Made by a program: the position numbers and the translations under genes. The notes under the pieces were generated by a model. That model saw nothing but the letters and a program-made list of their open reading frames with translations. It ran no database searches and was not told where the DNA came from. From NCBI GenBank assembly GCA_016937725.1, contig JAFGVZ010000212.1, positions 1 through 6,872 of the forward strand: a stretch of DNA of 6,872 nucleotides. The letters are read 5' to 3'. The stretch comes from Paracoccaceae bacterium. Its GTDB lineage: Bacteria; Pseudomonadota; Alphaproteobacteria; Rhodobacterales; Rhodobacteraceae. This document shows, piece by piece, positions 1 through 6,520 of the stretch; the stretch's first letter is position 1; every line of letters begins with the position of its first letter.

Positions 1-921
1 AATTATTCCGATGTGGCCAAATCCGCATGGTCTACCGATGATGGCAGCCAGCAATTCTGCGTGCCGATGGCGTCGGTGATCCACGGGTTTATCTATAATG
101 CCGATGCGTTCGCGGAACTGGGGCTGGAAGAACCTACCACGGTAGACGAATTCTTCGCCGTGCTGGACGCGATTGCGGCAGATGGCACCTATACCCCCAT
201 GGCGATGGGCGTGAACGACCAATGGGAAGCGGCGACGATGGGCTATGCCAATATCGGGCCGAACTACTGGAAGGGCGAAGAAGGCCGCAATGCGCTCATC
301 GCAGGCGAGGCCAAGCTGACCGATGCCGCATTCGTTGCCCCGTTCGAGCAGCTTGCGCGCTGGTCCGACTATCTGGGGCGTGGGTTTGAATCGCAAAGCT
401 ACCCGGACAGCCAGAACCTGTTCACGCTGGGCCGTGCCGCGATTTATCCGTCGGGGTCGTGGGAAATTGCAGGCTTCCGGTCCTTGGCCGATTTCGAAAT
501 GGGTGCCTTCCCGCCGCCGGTGCAGAATGCGGGCGATACCTGCTATATCTCTGACCACACCGATATGGGCATGGGCCTGAACGCGGCTTCCCCCAACCAA
601 GAGGCTGGGCGCACCTTCCTGAACTGGCTGGGAAGCAGCGAATTCGCCACGCTGTTCGCCAATGCGGTGCCGGGCTTCTTCCCGCTGTCGAATGCCGAAG
701 TGACGCTGGAAGACCCGCTGGCGCAGGAATTCATCAGTTGGCGCGGTGAATGCGAAAGCTCGATCCGCCCGTTCCACCAGATCCTGTCGCGCGGCACGCC
801 GAACCTGTCGAACGAAAGCTGGGGCACCTCGGCCAATGTCATCCGGGGCGGCCAGACCCCGGCTGATGCCGCAGCCCAGATGCAGGCTGGTCTTGCATCC
901 TGGTATGCGCCGCAGCAGTAA
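1..921 (+). CDS. Sugar ABC transporter substrate-binding protein (5' partial)
   Basis: This is the C-terminal part of an extracellular solute-binding protein of family 1 (MalE/UgpB-like, CUT1 systems), which captures a sugar in the periplasm and delivers it to the permease pair encoded next. The frame is open from base 1, so the true start, signal peptide and roughly the first 100-130 residues lie upstream; the GTG at 13 is internal. The visible 306 codons carry typical family features: an NADAF-ELGL-EPTTVDEFF stretch (residues about 33-52 of the visible part), the conserved AAIYPSGSWE segment (about 146-155), and a C-terminal helix-rich lobe with an FLNWLGS motif. Family members are usually about 410-430 residues. 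The gene ends at a TAA followed by a strong stem-loop and then the permease gene, which supports its place as first or early gene of the operon. Ligand specificity cannot be deduced; amino sugar or muramyl sugar is only a guess from the MurQ-like gene downstream. Confidence 0.93.
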   Translation, partial: NYSDVAKSAWSTDDGSQQFCVPMASVIHGFIYNADAFAELGLEEPTTVDEFFAVLDAIAADGTYTPMAMGVNDQWEAATMGYANIGPNYWKGEEGRNALIAGEAKLTDAAFVAPFEQLARWSDYLGRGFESQSYPDSQNLFTLGRAAIYPSGSWEIAGFRSLADFEMGAFPPPVQNAGDTCYISDHTDMGMGLNAASPNQEAGRTFLNWLGSSEFATLFANAVPGFFPLSNAEVTLEDPLAQEFISWRGECESSIRPFHQILSRGTPNLSNESWGTSANVIRGGQTPADAAAQMQAGLASWYAPQQ

Positions 922-928
922 ACCGACC

Positions 929-956
929 TTGGGCAGCCCATTGCAGGGCTGCCCAA
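929..956 (+). promoter_or_regulatory. Intercistronic stem-loop between binding protein and permease
   Basis: A perfect inverted repeat is directly visible: GGGCAGCCC (931-939), a 6-nt loop ATTGCA, then GGGCTGCCC (946-954). It extends by two further T-A pairs to 11 bp (929-939 with 946-956). The stem is followed by C-rich sequence, not a T-run, so it is a poor intrinsic terminator. Stem-loops in this position, just after the binding-protein stop codon and before the first permease gene, are known in other binding-protein-dependent ABC operons to protect the upstream mRNA from 3' exonucleases or cause partial termination. Either would raise binding protein over membrane components. That role here is inferred. 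Confidence 0.8.
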
Positions 957-982
957 CCCCCCTCTAGCCCATAGGTTGCCCC

Positions 983-1912
983 ATGTCCGACCGTGCCCGC
1001 AAAAGGCCGTTCCGGTGGCATATCGTCGTGTTTCTGGCACCTGCCGTGCTGATCTACACCGCGATTATGATCATTCCGCTCTTCGGCACGCTGAACCTGT
1101 CGCTGTTCACCCGAACAGAAGACGGCACCCGCCTGTTCGTGGGCTTGCAGAACTTCCAGACGCTGTTCGTTGATCCGCGCTGGTCGGACGCATTCTGGAA
1201 CGCGACCGGCAACAACCTTTGGTTTTTCATCATTCACATGCTGGTGCAGAACCCGATCGGGATTGCGCTGGCGGCGATCCTGTCCACGCCGAAACTGCGC
1301 TTTGCCGCATTTTACCGCACCGCCATTTTCATCCCGGCGATCCTGAGCTTCGTGATCGTGGGTTTTGTCTGGAAGTTGATCCTGTCGCCGTTGTGGGGCG
1401 TCGCGCCCACCTTCATGGACGCGCTGGGCTTGGGCGACTGGTTCGCGCCATGGCTTGGGTTGGAGGAATCCGCCCTGACCACGTTGGCGCTGATCTCTGT
1501 CTGGCAATTCGTCGGTATTCCGATGATGCTGATCTATGCAGCGTTGCTGTCCATCCCGGATGAGGTTTTAGAAGCCGCCGAGATGGACGGCATCACCGGC
1601 GCAAGCCAGTTCTGGAAGATCAAGCTGCCCTTGGTGCTGCCGACCGTCGGGATCATCTCTATCCTGACTTTCGTGGGAAATTTCAACGCCTTCGACCTGA
1701 TCTATGTCACCCAAGGCGCGCTGGCAGGGCCGAATTTCACGACCGATATTCTGGGGTCATACCTGTTCCGCACGTTCTTCGGGTTCCAGTTGCAATTGGG
1801 CGACCCGCATATGGGTGCAACCGTGGCGACCGTGATGTTCGGCATCATCCTTGTCGGCGTCTCGATCTACCTGTTCGGGGTGCAGACGCGCCTGCGGCGC
1901 TATCAGTTCTAG
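983..1912 (+). CDS. Sugar ABC transporter permease, MalF/UgpA-like (CUT1)
   Basis: This is an inner-membrane subunit of the carbohydrate ABC importer; it forms the translocation channel with the second permease and contacts the ATPase on the cytoplasmic side. The 309-residue protein has about six hydrophobic segments (roughly residues 13-36, 78-100, 112-134, 165-190, 216-236 and 280-301). It has a textbook EAA loop at residues 197-216 (EAA-x3-G followed by KIKLPLVLP), the coupling helix that docks into the ATPase. An N-terminal basic stretch (RARKRPFR) precedes the first membrane helix, as expected by the positive-inside rule. The ATG at 983 is chosen because it gives normal family length and begins just before the first helix. 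Its ribosome binding site is weak (AGG at 973-975), consistent with lower expression than the binding protein. The TAG stop is 10 bases before the next gene. Confidence 0.94.
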   Translation: MSDRARKRPFRWHIVVFLAPAVLIYTAIMIIPLFGTLNLSLFTRTEDGTRLFVGLQNFQTLFVDPRWSDAFWNATGNNLWFFIIHMLVQNPIGIALAAILSTPKLRFAAFYRTAIFIPAILSFVIVGFVWKLILSPLWGVAPTFMDALGLGDWFAPWLGLEESALTTLALISVWQFVGIPMMLIYAALLSIPDEVLEAAEMDGITGASQFWKIKLPLVLPTVGIISILTFVGNFNAFDLIYVTQGALAGPNFTTDILGSYLFRTFFGFQLQLGDPHMGATVATVMFGIILVGVSIYLFGVQTRLRRYQF

Positions 1913-1916
1913 GGGG
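1911..1916 (+). promoter_or_regulatory. Ribosome binding site that sets the start of permease 2
   Basis: AGGGGG overlaps the TAG stop of the first permease and lies 6 bases before the ATG at 1923. It supports that ATG over the in-frame upstream codons that would extend the protein into the preceding gene. Confidence 0.7.
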
Positions 1917-1922
1917 CGCGCG

Positions 1923-2774
1923 ATGGCCAATCCACTCTTTTCCGCGCGCGGCAATCTGGGCCGCACCGCTGCCGCCCATGCCATCCTGATCGTCTATACT
2001 ATTTTGGCGCTTTATCCGGTGTTCCTGATCCTGATCAATTCGGTCAAAAGCCGCCGGGCGATTTTCAACGACCCGCTGGCGCTGCCCACCGCGCAGACCT
2101 TCGACCCGATCGGCTTTCAGACCGTTCTGGAGCAGGGCAATTTCCTGCTGTATTTCCAGAACAGCCTGATCGTGACCGTGGCATCGCTGTTTTTCGTCCT
2201 TTTGTTCGGGGCCATGGCGGCCTTCGCGCTGGCCGAATATCGGTTCCGGGGCAACTTGTTGATGGGTCTCTATCTGGCGCTGGGCATCATGATCCCCATT
2301 CGCCTTGGCACGGTGGCAATCCTCGAGATCATGGTTGCGGCGGGGCTGGTTAACACGCTCACCTCGCTGGTGTTGGTCTACACCGCGCAAGGCTTGCCGC
2401 TGGCCGTGTTCATCCTGCAAGAATTCATGCGGCAAGTGTCGGATGACCTGAAGAATGCCGCGCGCATTGATGGGCTAAGCGAATACCGTATCTTCTTTAC
2501 CATCGCACTGCCCTTGGTGCGGCCTGCCATGGCCACGGTTGCGGTGTTCACCATGATCCCGATCTGGAACGATCTGTGGTTCCCGCTTATCCTGGCACCG
2601 GGAGAGGCCACCAAGACCCTGACATTGGGCAGCCAGATATTCCTTGGTCAATACGTGACGGACTGGAACGCAGTGCTTGCGGCGCTATCGCTGGCCATCA
2701 TCCCGGTGGTGGTGCTGTATCTGATTTTCTCGCGCCAGTTGATCCGGGGCATCACGAAAGGAGCCGTCAAATGA
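1923..2774 (+). CDS. Sugar ABC transporter permease, MalG/UgpE-like (CUT1)
   Basis: This is the second membrane subunit of the same carbohydrate importer. The 283-residue protein has about six predicted transmembrane segments (roughly residues 16-38, 80-103, 112-134, 145-167, 199-221 and 252-273). It carries the EAA-loop region at residues 176-197, where the usual EAA reads NAA (KNAARIDG) before the conserved IALPLVRP. The open frame continues upstream into the first permease, but the ATG at 1923 follows a good Shine-Dalgarno (AGGGGG) and gives the normal MalG-type N-terminus, a short cytoplasmic tail before helix 1. The C-terminus (RQLIRGITKGAVK) matches the conserved end of MalG-type permeases. 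The TGA stop overlaps the ATG of the oxidoreductase gene (ATGA at 2771-2774), so translation of the two is probably coupled. Confidence 0.94.
   Translation: MANPLFSARGNLGRTAAAHAILIVYTILALYPVFLILINSVKSRRAIFNDPLALPTAQTFDPIGFQTVLEQGNFLLYFQNSLIVTVASLFFVLLFGAMAAFALAEYRFRGNLLMGLYLALGIMIPIRLGTVAILEIMVAAGLVNTLTSLVLVYTAQGLPLAVFILQEFMRQVSDDLKNAARIDGLSEYRIFFTIALPLVRPAMATVAVFTMIPIWNDLWFPLILAPGEATKTLTLGSQIFLGQYVTDWNAVLAALSLAIIPVVVLYLIFSRQLIRGITKGAVK
2758..2763 (+). promoter_or_regulatory. Ribosome binding site that sets the start of the oxidoreductase
   Basis: AAGGAG lies 7 bases before the ATG at 2771, inside the end of the second permease gene. It marks that ATG, not the longer in-frame extension back to 2576, as the real start. 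The Rossmann-fold beta strand begins immediately after it. Confidence 0.8.
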
Positions 2775-3799
2775 TCCGGGTGTTGGTCGTTGGCCTTGGG
2801 CAGATGGGGCAAAGCCATGCGCTTGCCTATGCCCTGAACCCGGCATTCGAGGTCGTGGGGCTGGTCAACCGCAGCGATGTGGCCTTGCCCGATGCGCTGG
2901 CGCATCTGGCCATAGAGCGGGATTTCGACTCGGCCCTTGCGCGGTTAACCCCTGACATGGTCGCCATCGCCACCTATTCTGACAGCCATGCCGATCTTGC
3001 GATCAGGGCGATGCAAGCCGGCGCGCATGTGTTCGTGGAAAAGCCCTTGGCCACCAATGTGGCCGATTGCGAACACGTGGCGCAGGTGGCGGCAGATACG
3101 GGCCGCAAGCTGATGGTTGGCCATATCCTGCGCCATCATCCCACATGGCAGGCGTTGATCGCAGAGGCGCGCGCGCTGGGTGCCCCGTATGTATTCCGTC
3201 TGAACCTGAACCAACGCTCCACCGGGCCTGCGTGGGAAATCCACAAAGCGCTGATGCACTCGACGCCCCCCATTGTGGATTGCGGCGTGCATTATGTCGA
3301 TGTGATGTGCCAGATCACCGACGCCGCGCCTGTGGAAGTGCGCGGCATGGGCCTGCGCCTGTCCGATGAGATCGCGCCGGACATGTATAATTATGGCCAT
3401 TTCCAAGTGCTGTTCGAGGACGGCTCTTGTGGCTGGTATGAAGCGGGCTGGGGACCGATGATGTCGGAAACCGCGCATTTCGTGAAAGACGTGGTCAGTC
3501 CCGGCGGCGCGGTGTCCTTGCGCGCCCCGCAAGGTGTGGGGTCTGCCGATGTCGAAGGCCACACCGCCGCCGACCAGTTGATCGTCGCGCCTACGGGGCA
3601 GGGCGAAACCCTGCGCGATTTCCCCGACAGCCCCGGCCACCAAGGCTTGTGCGACCGTCAGGCCGCCGCGATGGCGCGGGCGATCACGAATGAGGAAGAC
3701 CTTAGCCGTCATGTCGCCGATGCCGTGCGCTCGGTCGCAATATGCCTTGCCGCAGATGAAAGCGTGCGCAGCGGTGCCCCCGTGCGCCTGAAGCCTTGA
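2771..3799 (+). CDS. Gfo/Idh/MocA-family NAD(P)-dependent oxidoreductase
   Basis: This is a probable cytoplasmic sugar or inositol-type dehydrogenase, 342 residues, normal for the family. Residues 1-13 form the first beta strand and the dinucleotide-binding glycine motif (VVGLGQMG; G8, G10, G13). Residues 86-93 hold the family hallmark EKPL, whose K91 is the expected catalytic/cofactor-contacting lysine. Residues 170-177 (DCGVHYVD) give the D-x-G-x-H-x-x-D motif of the C-terminal substrate-binding domain, with H174 the likely catalytic histidine. The family oxidises hydroxyl groups of sugars, inositols and sugar derivatives, and in some members drives redox-assisted glycoside or anhydro-sugar opening. 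The specific reaction here is unknown. The gene sits between the permeases and the ATPase of one importer, overlapping the permease by 4 bp, so its substrate is very probably the imported solute or an early product. The longer open frame back to 2576 only reads permease sequence in another frame. Confidence 0.92.
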   Translation: MIRVLVVGLGQMGQSHALAYALNPAFEVVGLVNRSDVALPDALAHLAIERDFDSALARLTPDMVAIATYSDSHADLAIRAMQAGAHVFVEKPLATNVADCEHVAQVAADTGRKLMVGHILRHHPTWQALIAEARALGAPYVFRLNLNQRSTGPAWEIHKALMHSTPPIVDCGVHYVDVMCQITDAAPVEVRGMGLRLSDEIAPDMYNYGHFQVLFEDGSCGWYEAGWGPMMSETAHFVKDVVSPGGAVSLRAPQGVGSADVEGHTAADQLIVAPTGQGETLRDFPDSPGHQGLCDRQAAAMARAITNEEDLSRHVADAVRSVAICLAADESVRSGAPVRLKP

Positions 3800-3806
3800 G
3801 GATATT

Positions 3807-4817
3807 ATGGGACAGTTGAAACTAGAGAACGCCTGCAAATCCTTCGGCAATGTCGATGTGATCCGCGATGTGAATCTGGATGTGCAGGATGGCGAATTCT
3901 GCGTTTTCGTCGGCCCGTCGGGTTGCGGAAAATCGACGCTGTTGCGGATGATCGCAGGTTTGGAAGACATTACCTCGGGCGACATTCTGATTGACGGGCA
4001 GGTGGTGAACACCACGCCGCCCTCGCAGCGCGAAATCGCCATGGTGTTCCAATCCTACGCGCTTTATCCGCATCTGAACGTGCGTGACAATATGGGGCTG
4101 GGGCTGAAGCAAGCGGGCCAGCCAAAGGCGCAAGTGGCAAGCGCGGTCGACCGCGCGGCGGGTATGTTGGACCTTGGCAAATATCTGGACCGTCGCCCCG
4201 GCGAATTGTCGGGCGGGCAGCGCCAGCGCGTTGCCATTGGCCGCGCGATTGTGCGCAAGCCCAAGCTGTTCCTGTTCGACGAACCGCTCTCGAACCTTGA
4301 CGCCGCCTTGCGCGTGCAAACCCGGATCGAGATTGCCAACCTGCACCGCGAATTGGGCGCAACAATGGTTTACGTGACCCATGACCAAGTCGAGGCGATG
4401 ACGCTGGCCGACCGCATTGTCGTGCTGCGCGACGGGCGGGTGGAACAGGTCGGCGCCCCTATGGAGCTTTACAATAACCCCGCCAATGAATTTGTCGCTG
4501 GGTTCATCGGGTCGCCCAAGATGAACTTTTTGAACGGTCCTGCGCTGGGCGCTGTGGGCAAGAGCGTGGGCATCCGCCCCGAACACATCACGCTGGCTGG
4601 CAGCGGCGACGGGATTGAAGGGCGCGTCAGCCATGTCGAACATCTGGGCGGCGAGACGTTGGTTTATGTGCATGCCGACCCGCACGGGCTTGTCACGGTG
4701 CGCCTGTTCGGGGAACACGCTTATGCTGTCAATGATAGGCTGGTCATGCGCCCCGATATGGCGCGGGCCTTCCATTTCGATGAAAACGGGCATCGCCTGC
4801 ACCCGGCCCCTGCCTGA
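3807..4817 (+). CDS. Sugar ABC transporter ATP-binding protein (MalK/UgpC/MsmK type)
   Basis: This is the cytoplasmic ATPase that powers the importer. The 336-residue protein has, in order: Walker A GPSGCGKST (36-44), Q-loop Q82 in VFQSYALYPH, ABC signature LSGGQ (134-138), Walker B LFLFDE (154-159), D-loop SNLD (162-165) and H-loop H192 in THDQVEAMT. The C-terminal TOBE/regulatory region (from about residue 235) includes the family motif GIRPEH (255-260). All catalytic residues are present, so it should be active. At 336 residues it is somewhat shorter than the roughly 350-370 typical of MalK-type proteins, the difference lying in the TOBE region. The ATG at 3807 follows GAGG, which overlaps the oxidoreductase stop codon, 5 bases upstream. 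ATPases of this subfamily can be shared between importers, but position and spacing tie this one to the permeases here. Confidence 0.96.
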   Translation: MGQLKLENACKSFGNVDVIRDVNLDVQDGEFCVFVGPSGCGKSTLLRMIAGLEDITSGDILIDGQVVNTTPPSQREIAMVFQSYALYPHLNVRDNMGLGLKQAGQPKAQVASAVDRAAGMLDLGKYLDRRPGELSGGQRQRVAIGRAIVRKPKLFLFDEPLSNLDAALRVQTRIEIANLHRELGATMVYVTHDQVEAMTLADRIVVLRDGRVEQVGAPMELYNNPANEFVAGFIGSPKMNFLNGPALGAVGKSVGIRPEHITLAGSGDGIEGRVSHVEHLGGETLVYVHADPHGLVTVRLFGEHAYAVNDRLVMRPDMARAFHFDENGHRLHPAPA

Positions 4818-4828
4818 AGGATCAGACC

Positions 4829-5707
4829 ATGACCGAACTTGCTGACCCCCGTTACCGCGACATCGACACGTGGGATGACGTAACCGCCCTGCGCGCCATG
4901 CTGGAAGGGCAGATGGCCGCGATTGCCGCCATCACGCCTGCTTTGCCTGCCTTGGCCGATGTGGTGGCCAGTGCCGTGCCACGTTTGCGCGCGGGTGGGC
5001 GCTTGGTCTATGCGGGGGCAGGCACATCCATTCGCGTGGCGGTGCAGGATGGGATCGAACTGGGGCCAACCTTTGATTGGCCGGAATCGCGCACCCTTTA
5101 CCTGATCGCTGGCGGTGAAGCGGCCCTAAAGCTGGGCATTGAAGGCGCAGAGGACAATGCCGAGGATGGGCGCGCGCAGGTCGCTGCGAACGCGATTGGC
5201 CCGAATGATGTGGTGATCGGACTGGCCGCCAGCGGGCGCACGCCGTTTACCGTGGCCGTTGTCAAAGCGGCCCGAGACGCGGGTGCATTGACGGTCGGGA
5301 TTGCCTGCAATCCGGATGCGGTGCTTTGCGTTATGGCGGACCATGGCATCATCGCCGAAACCGGCGCTGAAGCCATTGCCGGGTCCACCCGGATGAAGGC
5401 TGGCACGGCGCAAAAGGCCATTCTGAACCTGCTGTCCACGCAGATCATGCTGCGGTTGGGCCATGTCCATCGCGGGCTTATGGTCGATATGCGGCCCCAG
5501 AACATAAAGCTGCGCGGGCGTGCGGCAGGTATGGTCGCCATGCTGGCAAAGGTGGATCTGGCAACGGCAGAGGTAGCGCTGGAAACTTCAGGCTGGAAAA
5601 TAAAACCGGCGATCTTGATCGCGCAGGGCTATGATCTGGCCGAAGCTTCGGCGGCGTTGGAAAAAGCCCAAGGCGTCTTGCGGAATGTGCAAGGAGCGCA
5701 GGTATGA
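4829..5707 (+). CDS. murQ: MurQ-like N-acetylmuramic acid 6-phosphate etherase (SIS domain)
   Basis: The 292-residue cytoplasmic protein carries a SIS sugar-phosphate domain. Known MurQ cleaves the lactyl ether of MurNAc-6-phosphate to give GlcNAc-6-phosphate and D-lactate in cell-wall recycling. Recognisable landmarks are GAGTS (63-67), GP-T after E77, IAGGE (93-97), IEGAEDN (104-110), AASGRTPF (133-140), CNP (160-162), GSTRMKAGTAQK (185-196, the MurQ/GCKR signature) and LMVDMRPQNIKL (217-228). By eye alignment to E. coli MurQ, E77 and E108 match the catalytic glutamates E83 and E114. Two things differ: the N-terminal TE/N/S/ID region is replaced by an unfamiliar PRYRDIDTW segment, and GTSGR reads GTSIR. 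It may therefore be a subfamily with a different substrate. The start follows AAGGA with 7-base spacing. Its end overlaps the regulator gene by ATGA. No MurNAc kinase or PTS component is in the window. Confidence 0.8.
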   Translation: MTELADPRYRDIDTWDDVTALRAMLEGQMAAIAAITPALPALADVVASAVPRLRAGGRLVYAGAGTSIRVAVQDGIELGPTFDWPESRTLYLIAGGEAALKLGIEGAEDNAEDGRAQVAANAIGPNDVVIGLAASGRTPFTVAVVKAARDAGALTVGIACNPDAVLCVMADHGIIAETGAEAIAGSTRMKAGTAQKAILNLLSTQIMLRLGHVHRGLMVDMRPQNIKLRGRAAGMVAMLAKVDLATAEVALETSGWKIKPAILIAQGYDLAEASAALEKAQGVLRNVQGAQV

Positions 5708-6438
5708 CACTTCGGCCCGAACTTTTATCGGGCAAATCGGACACGACGCCGCTTTACGTGCGCCTTGCCGCGCTGTTGCGCGAACAGGTGCGCAGCGGGG
5801 CATTCGCGGTAGGCGAAGCTTTGCCCTCGGAGCGCCATCTGTCCGAACAACTGGATGTCTCGCGCGTGACGGTGCGCAAGGCACTGGAATTGTTGATGCG
5901 CGAAGGGGTGCTGTCGCGCAAGCAAGGCTCTGGCACCTTCGTTGCGCCCCGCATTGAACAGCCTTCGGCGTTGCTGGCGGGCTTTTCCGCCGACCTTGCG
6001 CGGCGCGGCATGGCGCCCGGATCAGTCTGGCTGGAAAAGAGTATCGCCCCGGCCTCGCCCGAAGATGTGTTGGTCTTCGGCTTGCCGGTCGCCTCGCAAG
6101 TGGCGCGGTTTCTGCGCATTCGCACCGCGAATGACGAACCGCTTGCATTGGAACAGGCAACCGTTCCTGCGCGGTTTCTGCCTGATCTGGCGCGCGTGAC
6201 GACATCGCTTTACGACGCGCTTGACCAATTGGGCAACAAGCCCGTGACCGGATTGCAGCGCATTACGGCATCCTTGGCAACAGAGGCAGAGGCTGGACAT
6301 CTGTGCGTGCCGCCCGGTGCCGCGATCCTGCGAATAGAACGGCGCGGCTATTTGCGCGATGGGACAATGGTGGAATTCACGCGCTCTGCCTATCGCGGCG
6401 ACCGCTACGATTTTGTCAGCGAGTTGCGCGAACTCTAG
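5704..6438 (+). CDS. GntR/HutC-family transcriptional regulator with UTRA domain
   Basis: This is a probable local repressor of the sugar operon. The 244-residue protein has an N-terminal winged helix-turn-helix (residues about 16-82) with the classic LPSER-LSEQL-VSR-TVRKAL-LL-EG-L-RKQGSGTFV pattern. A UTRA effector-binding domain (about 95-240) includes EQATVPARFLPDL and a C-terminal EFTRSAYRGDRYDF strand pair. HutC-subfamily members such as NagR bind sugar phosphates or small acids through UTRA and release DNA when ligand is present. Given the MurQ-like gene just upstream, an amino-sugar phosphate is a reasonable but unproven effector. The ATG overlaps the etherase stop (ATGA) and is preceded by AAGGAG (5691-5696) at 7 bases, so it is translated as the last gene of the operon and probably autoregulated. 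Its main operator should lie upstream of the binding-protein gene, outside this window; no clear GntR-type palindrome was seen inside it. Confidence 0.93.
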   Translation: MTLRPELLSGKSDTTPLYVRLAALLREQVRSGAFAVGEALPSERHLSEQLDVSRVTVRKALELLMREGVLSRKQGSGTFVAPRIEQPSALLAGFSADLARRGMAPGSVWLEKSIAPASPEDVLVFGLPVASQVARFLRIRTANDEPLALEQATVPARFLPDLARVTTSLYDALDQLGNKPVTGLQRITASLATEAEAGHLCVPPGAAILRIERRGYLRDGTMVEFTRSAYRGDRYDFVSELREL

Positions 6439-6465
6439 CGCCGTGTGCGCCCTGCTGACCTAGCG

Positions 6466-6485
6466 ATCCCCAAGCTTTTGAGGAT
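6466..6485 (+). repeat. Imperfect dyad (possible weak terminator or operator)
   Basis: The arms ATCC-x-CAA (6466-6473) and TTG-x-GGAT (6478-6485) are inverted copies with one mismatched pair, around GCTT (6474-6477). The stem of 7 pairs is weak, and four T residues lie within the centre and 3' arm, not after it. It could be a poor terminator for the regulator transcript or a protein-binding dyad near the purU promoter; neither is established. Confidence 0.3.
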
Positions 6486-6499
6486 GCGCCGGAAACGAC

Positions 6500-6515
6500 A
6501 TGCGTGGCGTCGCAT
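6500..6515 (+). promoter_or_regulatory. Small hairpin in the purU leader
   Basis: ATGCG (6500-6504) pairs perfectly with CGCAT (6511-6515) around the loop TGGCGT. A second copy of ATGCG at 6484-6488 could pair with the same CGCAT instead, so two mutually exclusive pairings are possible. The hairpin is only 5 bp and could be chance. Confidence 0.35.
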
Positions 6516-6520
6516 TTCAC

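Noticed and set aside
839..1507. Open frame of 222 codons on the - strand across the binding protein/permease gap
   Set aside because: Its low-complexity Gln/Arg-rich translation mirrors permease codons in the reverse frame. It also crosses the intercistronic stem-loop.
1851..1922. 24-codon N-terminal extension of permease 2
   Set aside because: It overlaps the end of permease 1 out of frame, and a good ribosome binding site precedes the ATG at 1923.
2449..2472. NAA in place of EAA in the coupling loop of permease 2 as a sign of inactivity
   Set aside because: The glutamate is variable in MalG-type permeases, and the invariant glycine and downstream LPLVRP are intact, so this is normal variation.
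2576..2770. 65-codon N-terminal extension of the oxidoreductase
   Set aside because: This part reads the second permease out of frame. The Rossmann strand begins right at the ATG at 2771, which has its own AAGGAG site.
2945..4042. Long open frame of 365 codons on the - strand
   Set aside because: It is antisense to the oxidoreductase and the start of the ATPase, spans their gene boundary, and its translation (Cys/His/Arg/Gly-rich) resembles no family. It is a typical GC-rich shadow of well-supported + strand genes.
3822..4802. Open frame of 326 codons on the - strand
   Set aside because: It is entirely antisense to the ABC ATPase, whose motifs are all intact on the + strand. No plausible ribosome binding site or domain.
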